From: Chloroflexota bacterium
Lineage (GTDB): Bacteria; Chloroflexota; Limnocylindria; P2-11E
Length of the DNA stretch: 28,118 nucleotides
Assembly: GCA_005881085.1 (NCBI GenBank)
Contig: VBGU01000017.1
Span: 1-28,118, forward strand
Direction: 5' to 3'
The position numbers and the translations under genes are program-made. A model generated the notes under the pieces. It ran no database searches and was not told the origin of the DNA. It saw nothing but the letters and a program-made list of their open reading frames with translations. Below, piece after piece: positions 8,058-15,760 of this stretch. Every line of letters starts with the position of its first letter. Position 1 is the first letter of the stretch.

Positions 8058-8087
8058 CGAGACGCTGGACAGAGGTCCGGCGTCTCG
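8058..8087. terminator. 13-bp stem-loop between the membrane-protein gene and the response regulator
   Basis: Bases 8058-8070 pair with 8075-8087 over 13 positions, with one U-G wobble, around an AGAG loop. It begins 16 bases after the stop at 8042 and ends 24 bases before the response-regulator ATG. No T-run follows, so it may be a Rho-independent-like terminator of reduced strength, an mRNA stabiliser, or an attenuator that sets the ratio between the small membrane protein and the regulator. Confidence 0.5.
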
Positions 8088-8111
8088 CGTTACCTAGGAT
8101 TCGCGGCGACG

Positions 8112-8798
8112 ATGAAAACGGTGATGGTCGTCGACGACGAGCCGAAGATCGTGCAGCTGGCGCGTGACTATCTCGAGCACGCCGGCTTCGCGGTCGTCGT
8201 GGCTCACGACGGAAAAGCCGCGCTCGCGACCGCGCGCGCCGCGAAGCCCGACCTCGTCGTGCTCGATCTCGGGCTCCCCGAGCTCGACGGCCTCGACGTG
8301 GCGCGAAGGCTCCGCGGTGAGTCGAATGTGCCGATCGTCATGCTCACCGGTCGAAGCGAAGAGTCCGACAAGCTCGTGGGCCTCGAGCTCGGCGCGGACG
8401 ATTACGTCACAAAGCCCTTCAGCCCAAAGGAGCTCGTAGCGCGCGTGCGCGCCGTGCTCCGACGGACCGAGCGGCCCCGGTCCGAGACCGAGATCGTTCG
8501 GGTCGGCGACGTCACCCTCGACGTGCCACGGATGCGCACGACGATCGCCGATCGCGCCGTCGATCTCACGCCGACCGAGTTCCAGCTCGTCGCCACCATG
8601 GCGCGCGAACCGGGCCGCGTGTTCACGCGCGCGCAGCTCCTCGACGCGGTGCACGGGGTGGCGTTCGAGTCCTATGAGCGCGCCATCGACGCGCACGTAA
8701 AGAACATCCGGCACAAACTGGAGCCCGATCCCGCGAGCCCGCGATATCTGCTCACGGTGTATGGAGTGGGCTATCGCTTCGCCGAGCTCGACGAGTGA
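8112..8798 (+). CDS. OmpR/PhoB-family response regulator
   Basis: A 228-residue DNA-binding response regulator. The receiver domain (1-115) has the acidic pocket VVDDEP near 6-11, the phospho-acceptor Asp52 in VVLDLGLPELDG, the switch Thr near 79 (VMLTG) and Lys101 in DDYVTKPF. The C-terminal winged helix (about 130-225) shows LTPTEFQLVATMAREPGRVF, a recognition-helix region YERAIDAHVKNIRHKL and the closing YGVGYRF, typical of OmpR/PhoB. It overlaps the histidine kinase gene by 4 nt (GTGA), so the two form a cognate pair. The ATG start is right at the conserved N-terminus; no strong ribosome site is visible. The target is unknown; the upstream small membrane gene is a candidate. Confidence 0.95.
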   Translation: MKTVMVVDDEPKIVQLARDYLEHAGFAVVVAHDGKAALATARAAKPDLVVLDLGLPELDGLDVARRLRGESNVPIVMLTGRSEESDKLVGLELGADDYVTKPFSPKELVARVRAVLRRTERPRSETEIVRVGDVTLDVPRMRTTIADRAVDLTPTEFQLVATMAREPGRVFTRAQLLDAVHGVAFESYERAIDAHVKNIRHKLEPDPASPRYLLTVYGVGYRFAELDE

Positions 8799-9904
8799 GA
8801 CGCGGAAGCTGGGGCGATCCGCGGCGCCGACCGCGATGGTGGCCGGAGAACGAGCCCTTTCCTCCCGAGCGAGGCTGGGGCGGCCCGCCGTGGGCCCGGG
8901 GCGGGTTCATGCGGCGTATGGCGATGTTCTTTGTCGCCGGCGCGGTCCTCTCGGTTGTCGGCGCCACGTTCCTCTTCTGGACGCTCGCCACCGCGCTCGG
9001 AGCGCCGGACCTTGTCGGCAATGTCGCCCGCGGCGTGGCGCTGCTGTTCGTCCTTTACGGGATCGCCCTCGCAGCAAGATCACTCCGCCGGATCGCCCGC
9101 CCGGTGGGCGACCTGATCGAGGCCGTCGGGCGAGTCGCTGACGGGGATCTCTCCACACGGGTCGCGGAGCGAGGGCCGCGCGAGGCGCGCAGGCTCGCGC
9201 GCGCGTTCAACACGATGACCACGCGTCTCGAGGCGGGCGAGGAGCAGCGCCGCCGGCTTCTCGCGGACGTGAGCCACGAGCTGCGCACGCCGCTATCCGT
9301 GGTGCAAGGCAACCTCGAAGCGCTCGTCGATGGCGTTCACCCCGCCGACGAAGCGCACCTCGTCGCGATCCTCGATGAGACGAAGGTGCTGTCGCGCCTC
9401 GTCGAGGATCTGCGCACGCTGTCGCTCGCCGAGTCGGGCGCTCTCGCGCTCCATCGCGAGGCGATCGACGTCGGCGCGCTCGTACGCGAGACGGTCGATT
9501 CGTTCGCATCGCGGGCTCTGCCGGCCGGCGTGTCGCTCGAGGCGCAGGTGCCGAGTGGACCGCTCCAGGTCGACGCCGATCCGGTCCGGGGACGCGAGAT
9601 CCTCTCGAACCTGATCGCCAACGCGCTTCGGTACACGCCTCGCGGCGGCCAGGTAACGGTGACGGCACGCGCCGAGGGTCCTCGGGTGGCGATCGACGTT
9701 CGCGACACCGGTGCCGGCATCGCGCCCGAGCGGATCGCGCGGATCTTCGATCGCTTCTATAAGTCGCCCGAGTCTCGCGGCGCTGGCCTCGGACTCGCGA
9801 TCGCAAAACAGCTCGTCGAGGCGCACGGCGGCGAGATCTCGGCGACCAGCGTGGTCGGCGAGGGCACCGTGGTGCATTTCACGCTGCCGGTCGGTGAGTC
9901 ATGA
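8795..9904 (+). CDS. membrane sensor histidine kinase
   Basis: The cognate kinase (369 residues) has an unusual Arg/Trp/Pro-rich cytoplasmic N-terminus of about 38 residues. Two TM helices follow (about 43-67 and 79-95) with only a dozen or so external residues between them, so the signal is probably sensed in or near the membrane. Next come a HAMP linker (RPVGDLIEAVGRVADGDLST), the HisKA box SHELRTPLSVVQGNL with His161, and an HATPase_c domain with N box NLIANALRYTP, G1 DTGAGI and G2 GAGLGLAI. Architecture is BaeS-like. GTG start overlaps the regulator stop. It ends 34 bases before the convergent aldehyde dehydrogenase stop; a GC palindrome AGGCGGCCGCCT lies at 9919-9930 between them. Confidence 0.95.
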   Translation: MRRGSWGDPRRRPRWWPENEPFPPERGWGGPPWARGGFMRRMAMFFVAGAVLSVVGATFLFWTLATALGAPDLVGNVARGVALLFVLYGIALAARSLRRIARPVGDLIEAVGRVADGDLSTRVAERGPREARRLARAFNTMTTRLEAGEEQRRRLLADVSHELRTPLSVVQGNLEALVDGVHPADEAHLVAILDETKVLSRLVEDLRTLSLAESGALALHREAIDVGALVRETVDSFASRALPAGVSLEAQVPSGPLQVDADPVRGREILSNLIANALRYTPRGGQVTVTARAEGPRVAIDVRDTGAGIAPERIARIFDRFYKSPESRGAGLGLAIAKQLVEAHGGEISATSVVGEGTVVHFTLPVGES

Positions 9905-9938
9905 GCCGGGTCCTAGCCAGGCGGCCGCCTTCGCGCGC

Positions 9939-11447
9939 TCACGGCGCCGTCTTCGTGCCCTCCGCCGCATCGATCTGCGCGCGCTGAAGCTTGCCCGAGT
10001 AATCGACGTAGATCGACTTCCACTCGGAGTAGACGTCGAGCGCGGCGCGGCCGGCCTCACGATGACCGTTGCCGGTCGCCTTCATGCCGCCGAACGGGAG
10101 CTGGATCTCCGCACCGATGGTGCCCGCGTTGACGTAGACGATCCCGGTCTCGGCGTCGCGCATGAAGCGGAACGCGTTGTTCACGTTCCGCGTGTAGATC
10201 GAGCTCGAGAGCCCGTACTTGGTCGAGTTCACGGCCTTGATCGCTTCGTCGACGCTCGAGACCTCGATCACCGCCGTCACCGGGCCGAAGATCTCTTCCT
10301 GGGCCACGCGCATGTTCGGCTTGACGTCGACGAGCACGGTGGGCTCGTGGAAGAAGCCTTTGCCGAGCGCGCCCTCTGTCGACACATGTCCGCCGGCGGC
10401 GACCGTGGCGCCTTCCTTCTCGGCGATCGGGATGAACGAATGGACGCGCTCGAGCTGCGACGCGGACACAACGGGTCCGACGTCCGTCGACGCCTCGAGC
10501 CCGTTGCCGAGGCGGAGCTTCTTGGCCCTCCCGACGAGCTTGTCGACGACTTCCTTCGCGACGCTTTTGTGGGCGATGACCCGCGACGCCGCGGTGCAGC
10601 GCTGCCCGGAGGTACCGAATGCCGACCAGACGATCCCGTCAAGGGAGAGGTCCACATCCGCGTCGTCGAGCACGACGATGGCGTTCTTTCCGCCGAGCTC
10701 GCAGGACACGCGCTTGAGGAGCCGCCCGCCGATCTCGCTGATGTGCGAGCCGGTGTCGGACGAGCCGGTGAAGGAGATCAGGTCGACCCCAGGATGCGAA
10801 ACGATGTGGTCTCCGAGGTCGCCACCGGAACCCAGGATGAGGTTGATGACGCCCTTCGGCAGACCCGCTTCTTCGAGTATCTCGACGAGGCGGACGGCGA
10901 GCAGCGGGGTGTACGAAGCCGGTTTGAACACGATGGTGTTACCGAGGATGAGTGCCGGCATGATCTTCCAGGTCGGGATCGCGAACGGAAAATTCCATGG
11001 CGTGATCGCCGCGACGACACCCACCGGGTGGCGCATGCTCATCGCCCACTTGTTGGGAAGCTCCGCCGGGACGACGTCGCCGAACTGGCGGCGCCCCTCG
11101 CCGGCGATGTAATAGGTCATGTCGATGCCCTCTTGGACGTCGCCGCGCGATTCCGCGAGCACCTTGCCCATCTCGCGAGTCATCTCGCGCGCGAGGTCGT
11201 CCTTGCGAGTGAGCATGATCTCGCCGGCGCGATACAGGATCTCGCCGCGCTTGGGAGCGGGGTAAAGCCGCCAGCCATCGAGAGCGCGCCGGGCCGCATC
11301 CACCGCGCGGTCAACGTCTGCGACCGTCGACTTCGCGACGTTCGCGATCAGCTCGCCGGTCGCGGGGTTGGTGTTCTCGAACGTTCCGCCGCCGGACGCG
11401 TCGAGCCACCGGCCGTCGATGTAGTTCTGGAGCGTGGGCGTCGCCAT
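9939..11447 (-). CDS. NAD(P)-dependent aldehyde dehydrogenase
   Basis: A full-length (502 residues) ALDH-superfamily enzyme that oxidises an aldehyde to the acid in the cytoplasm. It shows the oxyanion Asn in ITPWNFPFAIP (Asn152), the cofactor Lys in VFKPASYTP (175), FTGSSDTG (226-233), the general base Glu250 in CELGGKNA and the catalytic Cys284 in GTSGQRCTA. EEIFGPV and PFGGMKATGNGHREAG close the C-terminal part. The GNGHREAG signature is common in semialdehyde dehydrogenases such as 2,5-dioxovalerate type, but substrate cannot be read from sequence. The ATG has GGGGGAG upstream. The CAP-domain gene is upstream on the same strand with a 36-base gap. Confidence 0.94.
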   Translation of the reverse strand: MATPTLQNYIDGRWLDASGGGTFENTNPATGELIANVAKSTVADVDRAVDAARRALDGWRLYPAPKRGEILYRAGEIMLTRKDDLAREMTREMGKVLAESRGDVQEGIDMTYYIAGEGRRQFGDVVPAELPNKWAMSMRHPVGVVAAITPWNFPFAIPTWKIMPALILGNTIVFKPASYTPLLAVRLVEILEEAGLPKGVINLILGSGGDLGDHIVSHPGVDLISFTGSSDTGSHISEIGGRLLKRVSCELGGKNAIVVLDDADVDLSLDGIVWSAFGTSGQRCTAASRVIAHKSVAKEVVDKLVGRAKKLRLGNGLEASTDVGPVVSASQLERVHSFIPIAEKEGATVAAGGHVSTEGALGKGFFHEPTVLVDVKPNMRVAQEEIFGPVTAVIEVSSVDEAIKAVNSTKYGLSSSIYTRNVNNAFRFMRDAETGIVYVNAGTIGAEIQLPFGGMKATGNGHREAGRAALDVYSEWKSIYVDYSGKLQRAQIDAAEGTKTAP

Positions 11448-11483
11448 GCTTGACTCCCCCTTGGTAAGAGGGATGTTAGGCGG

Positions 11484-12236
11484 CTAGATGGCGCCTAGGC
11501 GGAAGAGCACCGCGAGGAGATGCGCGATGCGCCGCTCGCCGAGAGCTTCGATGAAGGCGATCTGAGCGGCCGCCGCGGCGACCTCGGGATCGACCGTTTC
11601 TTCTGCCGGTTGCGGATCTGCGCCTCGCGCCGCCGCGGCCGCCCGCGGAGCGATGGGTTGGGCGGCCGGTGCCGCGGGCTTGGTGGGCGCGGACGCCTGC
11701 GATGCGGGCGGCGGAACGACGACCTTCACGGTCCCGCCCGGTCCTCCGAAGTCCGCGGCCCAGTACCACTTATAGGTTGAGTTTGCCTCGTACACGAGAC
11801 CGATTCCGATCGAGTTGTAGTTCGGATTCAGGAGGACCGCGTTGTGCGCGGCGCTCGCCTGCCATCCCGCGAGCACCGCACCCGCGGTGGCATACCCCGC
11901 TCCGAGGTCCTCACCCGTGTACATGGACGTGGCCGGATAACCGAACGCCGACATCCGTTGCGTCGGCGAGCGCCCGTCCGAGGAGACGTGTCCGATGTAA
12001 TTCTTCGCGGCCATGTCGCCGGCCATCCACGCCGCCGCCGCCGTGAGCGCGCCGTTCTGCGAGACCGCCTGAAGCCCATTGTTCGCGCGATACGCATTGA
12101 CCAGCGCGACGATGTCGCTCTGGGCGGTCGCGCCCTGGGCGCTTCTCTCCACGTGCGTGAACGCCGCGGCGGATGAAGAGGAACCGATGGCGATGGCGGC
12201 GGCGGCAAACGTGAAGATCAGCGCACGGCGAAGCAT
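11484..12236 (-). CDS. secreted CAP-domain (YkwD/SCP-like) protein
   Basis: A 250-residue exported protein. The signal peptide is MLRRALIFTFAAAAIAIG followed by SSSSAAAF, with likely cleavage after the Ala run (about residue 25). The CAP domain (about 40-165) shows LVNAYRANNGL, the helix with AAAWMAGDMA, HVSSDGRSPTQRMSAFGY, GEDLGAGY, GWQASAAHNAVLLNPNYNSI and the closing YWAADFGG, all YkwD-type hallmarks. An Ala/Pro-rich linker and a C-terminal helix follow. Bacterial CAP proteins are extracellular, of debated function. ATG 12236 is preferred over an in-frame start ten codons upstream because AAAGGAG lies five bases before it and the signal peptide begins there. Confidence 0.92.
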   Translation of the reverse strand: MLRRALIFTFAAAAIAIGSSSSAAAFTHVERSAQGATAQSDIVALVNAYRANNGLQAVSQNGALTAAAAWMAGDMAAKNYIGHVSSDGRSPTQRMSAFGYPATSMYTGEDLGAGYATAGAVLAGWQASAAHNAVLLNPNYNSIGIGLVYEANSTYKWYWAADFGGPGGTVKVVVPPPASQASAPTKPAAPAAQPIAPRAAAAARGADPQPAEETVDPEVAAAAAQIAFIEALGERRIAHLLAVLFRLGAI

Positions 12237-12281
12237 CAGCACTCCTTTGGGGTAACGGTCCGGCAACAGCGACCTTACGGA

Positions 12282-12311
12282 TTGATAACGGGATCAGCGC
12301 CAGCCTGTCAG
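12282..12311 (-). promoter_or_regulatory. candidate promoter for the CAP-domain gene
   Basis: On the minus strand CTGACA (12306-12311) is a 5-of-6 match to a -35 box, followed after 18 bases by TATCAA (12282-12287), a 4-of-6 -10. The CAP gene ATG is about 45 bases downstream. The rest of the 12237-12435 gap shows no gene or obvious RNA structure. Confidence 0.4.
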
Positions 12312-12435
12312 TACCTTCACCCGGAATCGTCCGCAAATGGTGCTGCCCGGCAGGCGTCGGGGAGCGTTGTGCCGCCGCGGCAGGGGCTTGTGGGCGCGGT
12401 TCAGAACGGGCGCGGGCTCGCTTGTCCGCTCCCGT

Positions 12436-12558
12436 TTAGAAGGACGCTCCGTAGAAGAGCCAAATGGTGAGAGCGCCGACCGCGATGATGCCGAGAAAGA
12501 TCAAGGCGAATGCGATGTTCGCCTGACGTTCGGGGTCGTTCTGCGTGAAACGGTCCAC
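12436..12558 (-). CDS. 40-residue single-TM protein
   Basis: A short reading frame, GTG (12558-12556) to TAA (12438-12436). Translation: MDRFTQNDPERQANIAFALI then FLGIIAVGALTIWLFYGASF. The first 14 residues are polar and charged and the remaining 26 form one hydrophobic helix, a tidy topology for a small membrane protein. A GGAAG lies about 12 bases before the start, a loose ribosome site. It lies between tRNA-Ala and the CAP gene on the same strand, so it may be read through from the tRNA promoter. The hydrophobic content and clean polar/TM split argue against chance, but no family is recognised. Confidence 0.6.
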   Translation of the reverse strand: MDRFTQNDPERQANIAFALIFLGIIAVGALTIWLFYGASF

Positions 12559-12656
12559 CTAACTGGGTAACTTCCTTATGAGGCCCTTCGTGCCTTCCAA
12601 GGTGGTCGTCGGCCGCCGGTCCGAGCAAGCTCCCACTGCGGCATTCCTAGACCTTG

Positions 12657-12729
12657 TGGAGCTGAGGGGGATCGAACCCCTGACCTCATGAGTGCGATTC
12701 ATGCGCTCTCCCAGCTGAGCTACAGCCCC
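12657..12729 (-). tRNA. tRNA-Ala(CGC)
   Basis: The reverse strand folds into a full cloverleaf of 73 nt: acceptor GGGGCTG/CAGCTCC, D arm GCTC-AGCTGGGA-GAGC, anticodon stem CATGA/TCATG with loop ATCGCAC (anticodon CGC, reading GCG), T arm AGGGG-TTCGATC-CCCCT and discriminator A. The third acceptor pair is G-U, the identity element for alanyl-tRNA synthetase, which settles the call. The CCA end is not encoded and must be added after transcription. Confidence 0.96.
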
Positions 12730-12800
12730 GCGGCCGAACCGCGAAAACTCTTGTCACTAGCGTACCTGAATACCCCTGGAGCACGAGGTCGCAGACGGCC

Positions 12801-14837
12801 TCACGCTATCGCCGGCAGCTGCGCGACGACGAGGCGCTCGAGGTCTTTCACGTCGAACGGCTTGCCGATGTAGGCCACGGCTCCGATCACGGCGGCCCAC
12901 TCCGCGGCATCGCGCGCGGCGCAGAAGGCGATGATCGGCGTTGCCTCTCCCGTGGCCCGATACACCGACGCGAACTCAGTACCGCCCATCCCTGGCATGA
13001 GCTTGTCGAGAAGGATCACGTCTGGGCGCATGCGCCCAGCTTCCGCGAGCGCCTCCCTGCCTTCCTTCGCGCTCGCGACGATCAGTCCGGCGTCACGCAG
13101 GACCTCCGTCACAAGCGCGCAGATGTCAGGATCGTCGTCCACGACGAGGACGCGACCGGCCCTGCCGCCGACGTCGCGCATGGGTTCGGCCCGGGGCGGC
13201 GGCGCGATCGCTCCGGCACTGCGCGGGACCGTCACTGTGAAGGTGCTGCCCCGACCTGGCTCCGACGCGACGGCGATCTCGCCGGCGTGGCACTCCACGA
13301 TCTGTCGCGCGATATAGAGACCGAGGCCCAGACCGGGAAGGCCCCGGTCGTCATGCGCCCGATAGAAGCGCTCGAAGATCTGAACGATCCGGTCAGGAGC
13401 GATCCCGATCCCCTGGTCGGCGACGTCGAGCCGCACCTTCGCCGCGGTGCCCGCCAGCTGGACCGTAATCGTTCCGCCGGCGGGGGTGAACTTGATGGCG
13501 TTGTCGAGCAGGTTCACGACGACCTGCTCGAAGCGGAGAGGGTCCACACTCGCGCGGAGGTCCGGCGCGATCTGGGTGACCCACCGATGTGTCCCGTTGC
13601 CGAGTCGCTCGGCCTCCACCGCCCGCACCACCAGATCGGACACGTCGGTCGTGATCGGCTCCACGATCAGCGCTCCGGCTTGCGCCTGCGATGCATCAAG
13701 AAGCTGCGCGACCAGAGACGCGAGCCGGTCGGACTGTCTCAGGGCCCCTCGGAACACGCTCCGCACGCGATCGTGCTGGCCGCGATCGAGTGATTGCTCG
13801 GCAAGCTGGAGATACCCGCGCAGTCCGGCGAGCGGTGTGCGGAGCTCGTGCGTCGCGATAGATAGGAACTCCTCGCGTACGCGCGCAGACTCCTCGGCGA
13901 CCAAGCGCAGGTGCTGCTCGGTGGTCCGCACCGCCGTCTCCGCGCGTCGCCGGTCAAGCAGCGCCGCGGCCAGCATTTCGGACGTCACCGCTGCGACGCC
14001 CATGAACGCCTGAAGCAGCAGGAGGGACTCGTTCGGGTCGCTCTTCGCGAACGGACCGTAACCATGAATCGTCCCCCAGTCCGCGATGACGGCGAGGATC
14101 AGCGCGGCCGCGGTGGTCTCACGCGGACCAAATCGGTAGGCCGCCCAGATGAACACCGGAAGCGAAAGGAATTCGATGGGGTCGCGGTTCATCGCAAGGG
14201 GCTCGTTCCACACAAAAAGAAGAACCCCAGTGAGAACGACCGCCGTCAACAAACCGGCGCGCTCCAAGACGCGCGACGTGAGCTCGCGGAAATCGAACCG
14301 GGCCCACGTCAGAAGCGCCGGCGCGACGACGAGGGCGCCGCCGGCGTCGCCGAGCCACCAGGTGAACCAGACCGCGCCGAGATTCGCGGGGACGGCGAGG
14401 CCCGCGAGACGGAGCGAGACCGTACCGATTGTTGCGCTGACGACCGTGCTGAGGAGCGCGGCGAGAAACGCGAACTTGAAAACGTCCTGCGGACGCTCGA
14501 AGGCGCGCGACCCGTTCGCGAACGCGTTCACAAGGTACGCTCCGATGATCGCTTCGAGCGTGTTGCCTATGGCGATGCCGACTGACGAAGGCACATCCGC
14601 GGTGGTCGTTACGTTCACCAGGAAGGCCCCGAGCGCGATCCCGGGCCAGACTCGGTGGCCCATCAGGAGCAGCGCAGCGAGCGCGATGCCGGTAGGCGGC
14701 CACACCGCGGTGGTGCTCGTGTTGACGAGCGCGAGGCTGAGCCCGAACTTGCCAGCCACGAAGTACGCTGCGGCGAGGCCGAGGATCGACAGAGCCAGGG
14801 GAAAAAGTCCTCGAGACGGGATCGGTAGGCGACCCAT
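12801..14837 (-). CDS. MASE1 hybrid sensor histidine kinase with C-terminal receiver
   Basis: A 678-residue membrane kinase. Residues about 10-295 form a MASE1-type multi-helix sensor, beginning with AGKFGLSLALVNTSTTAVWP and PTGIALAALLL and containing AVWFTWWLGDAGGALVVAPA, both characteristic. A short coiled coil leads to HisKA (ATHELRTPLAGLRGYL, His330). HATPase_c follows, with NLLDNAIKFTP (442-452), DQGIGI and GLGLGLYIA. A linker joins this to a receiver domain (about 560-678) with DDDPD, phospho-acceptor Asp611 in ILLDKLMPGMGG and Lys in IGKPFD. The attached receiver suggests a phosphorelay or self-regulation; no output domain is present. The ATG is 18 bases after the rsfS stop, with no clear ribosome site. 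The signal is unknown; MASE1 sensors are often linked to aromatic or redox cues. Confidence 0.93.
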   Translation of the reverse strand: MGRLPIPSRGLFPLALSILGLAAAYFVAGKFGLSLALVNTSTTAVWPPTGIALAALLLMGHRVWPGIALGAFLVNVTTTADVPSSVGIAIGNTLEAIIGAYLVNAFANGSRAFERPQDVFKFAFLAALLSTVVSATIGTVSLRLAGLAVPANLGAVWFTWWLGDAGGALVVAPALLTWARFDFRELTSRVLERAGLLTAVVLTGVLLFVWNEPLAMNRDPIEFLSLPVFIWAAYRFGPRETTAAALILAVIADWGTIHGYGPFAKSDPNESLLLLQAFMGVAAVTSEMLAAALLDRRRAETAVRTTEQHLRLVAEESARVREEFLSIATHELRTPLAGLRGYLQLAEQSLDRGQHDRVRSVFRGALRQSDRLASLVAQLLDASQAQAGALIVEPITTDVSDLVVRAVEAERLGNGTHRWVTQIAPDLRASVDPLRFEQVVVNLLDNAIKFTPAGGTITVQLAGTAAKVRLDVADQGIGIAPDRIVQIFERFYRAHDDRGLPGLGLGLYIARQIVECHAGEIAVASEPGRGSTFTVTVPRSAGAIAPPPRAEPMRDVGGRAGRVLVVDDDPDICALVTEVLRDAGLIVASAKEGREALAEAGRMRPDVILLDKLMPGMGGTEFASVYRATGEATPIIAFCAARDAAEWAAVIGAVAYIGKPFDVKDLERLVVAQLPAIA

Positions 14838-14855
14838 CGCGAGGCGAGCCTACGG

Positions 14856-15209
14856 CTAGGCGATCCGAAGAACTACGGGGGCGTCCCCCCAGAGGCGTTC
14901 AAGACGGTATAGATGTCGCTCCTCGGGGACGAACGCGTGCACCACAACGTCACCGAGATCGATCAACACCCAGCGGCCGGCGTTGTAGCCCTCGACGCCG
15001 ATGGGTCGACGGCCCGCCTCGATCGCCTTCTCGCGCACCGCGTCCGCGATCGCCTGCACCTGTCGCTCGCCCCTGCCGGTGCAGATGACGAACAGGTCGG
15101 CGATCGTCGTGAGCTCCGAAACATTGAGCACGAGGATGTCCTCGGCCTTCTTGTCGCCCGCGGCATCGACCACGACGTCGGCCATGGCTCTGGGCGAGAG
15201 ATCGGTCAT
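14856..15209 (-). CDS. rsfS: ribosomal silencing factor
   Basis: RsfS (DUF143, Iojap family) binds ribosomal protein L14 and blocks subunit joining when nutrients are short. The 117-residue protein matches the family end to end: KKAEDILVLNVSELTTIADL, FVICTGRGERQVQAIADAV, the IGVEGYNAGRWVLIDLGDVV block and HAFVPEERHLYRLERLWGDA. Its ATG overlaps the nadD stop as ATGA, so it is coupled to nadD, the standard neighbour of this gene in many phyla. The MASE1 kinase follows 18 bases later. Confidence 0.96.
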   Translation of the reverse strand: MTDLSPRAMADVVVDAAGDKKAEDILVLNVSELTTIADLFVICTGRGERQVQAIADAVREKAIEAGRRPIGVEGYNAGRWVLIDLGDVVVHAFVPEERHLYRLERLWGDAPVVLRIA

Positions 15210-15760
15210 CGGTACAGGCGGTGCTCCTCGATGTATCGCAGTGCTGCCTCGGGGACAAGGTAACGCAGGGACCTTCCCCGCGCGGCCCGCGCGCGCAGCT
15301 CACGCGCGCTGATATCCATGAGCGGAGAGTCCAGCATCCGCACGCCCGCGGGTGCATTCGGTGCGCCAGGCCGAGCCGCGAGCACGATCGTCGCGAGTTC
15401 GCGGATCCGCGCCGGTTCGCGCCAGCGCTCGAAGTCCGCGTACGCGTCGCTTCCCAGGATCAGGAAGAGCGCACCTTCGCCGCGCAGCGACTCGAGCGTA
15501 TCGACCGTGAACGACGGTCCCTCCCGCTCGAGCTCAACGGGCGACACGCGAAAGCGAGGCTCGCCCAGGGTCGCCGCGATCAGCATCGCGAGCCGGTCTT
15601 CTGCGCTTGCGATCGGCCCGTCCTGTTTCAACGGCGAGCGGCGCGCCGGGACGAAATACACCCGATCGAGACCGAGCTCGTCGAGCGCGTCGTTCGCGAT
15701 CGCGAGATGGCCGACGTGGACCGGGTCGAAGGTGCCGCCGAAGACGCCGACGCGGCTCAC
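15206..15760 (-). CDS. nadD: nicotinate-nucleotide adenylyltransferase
   Basis: NadD transfers AMP from ATP to nicotinate mononucleotide, the last-but-one step of NAD synthesis. The 184-residue protein opens with the nucleotidyltransferase loop VGVFGGTFDPVHVGHLAIA (HxGH), carries VYFVPARRSPLKQ, the substrate block FTVDTLESLRG with LFLILGSDAYADFERWREP, and ends with the ISARELR motif, a variant of the usual ISSTxIR. GTG 15760 is chosen over a GTG eight codons upstream: it has GGGAG just ahead, begins right before the conserved loop, and overlaps the obg stop as GTGA. It is coupled to obg before it and rsfS after it. Confidence 0.95.
   Translation of the reverse strand: MSRVGVFGGTFDPVHVGHLAIANDALDELGLDRVYFVPARRSPLKQDGPIASAEDRLAMLIAATLGEPRFRVSPVELEREGPSFTVDTLESLRGEGALFLILGSDAYADFERWREPARIRELATIVLAARPGAPNAPAGVRMLDSPLMDISARELRARAARGRSLRYLVPEAALRYIEEHRLYR

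Noticed and set aside
9711..11453. 580-codon plus-strand frame opposite the aldehyde dehydrogenase
   Set aside because: No domain and crosses the end of the kinase gene; the ALDH frame has all catalytic residues.
12657..12729. Integration (att) site at the tRNA-Ala 3' end
   Set aside because: No integrase, no duplicated tRNA 3' segment nearby and no change in gene style on either side.
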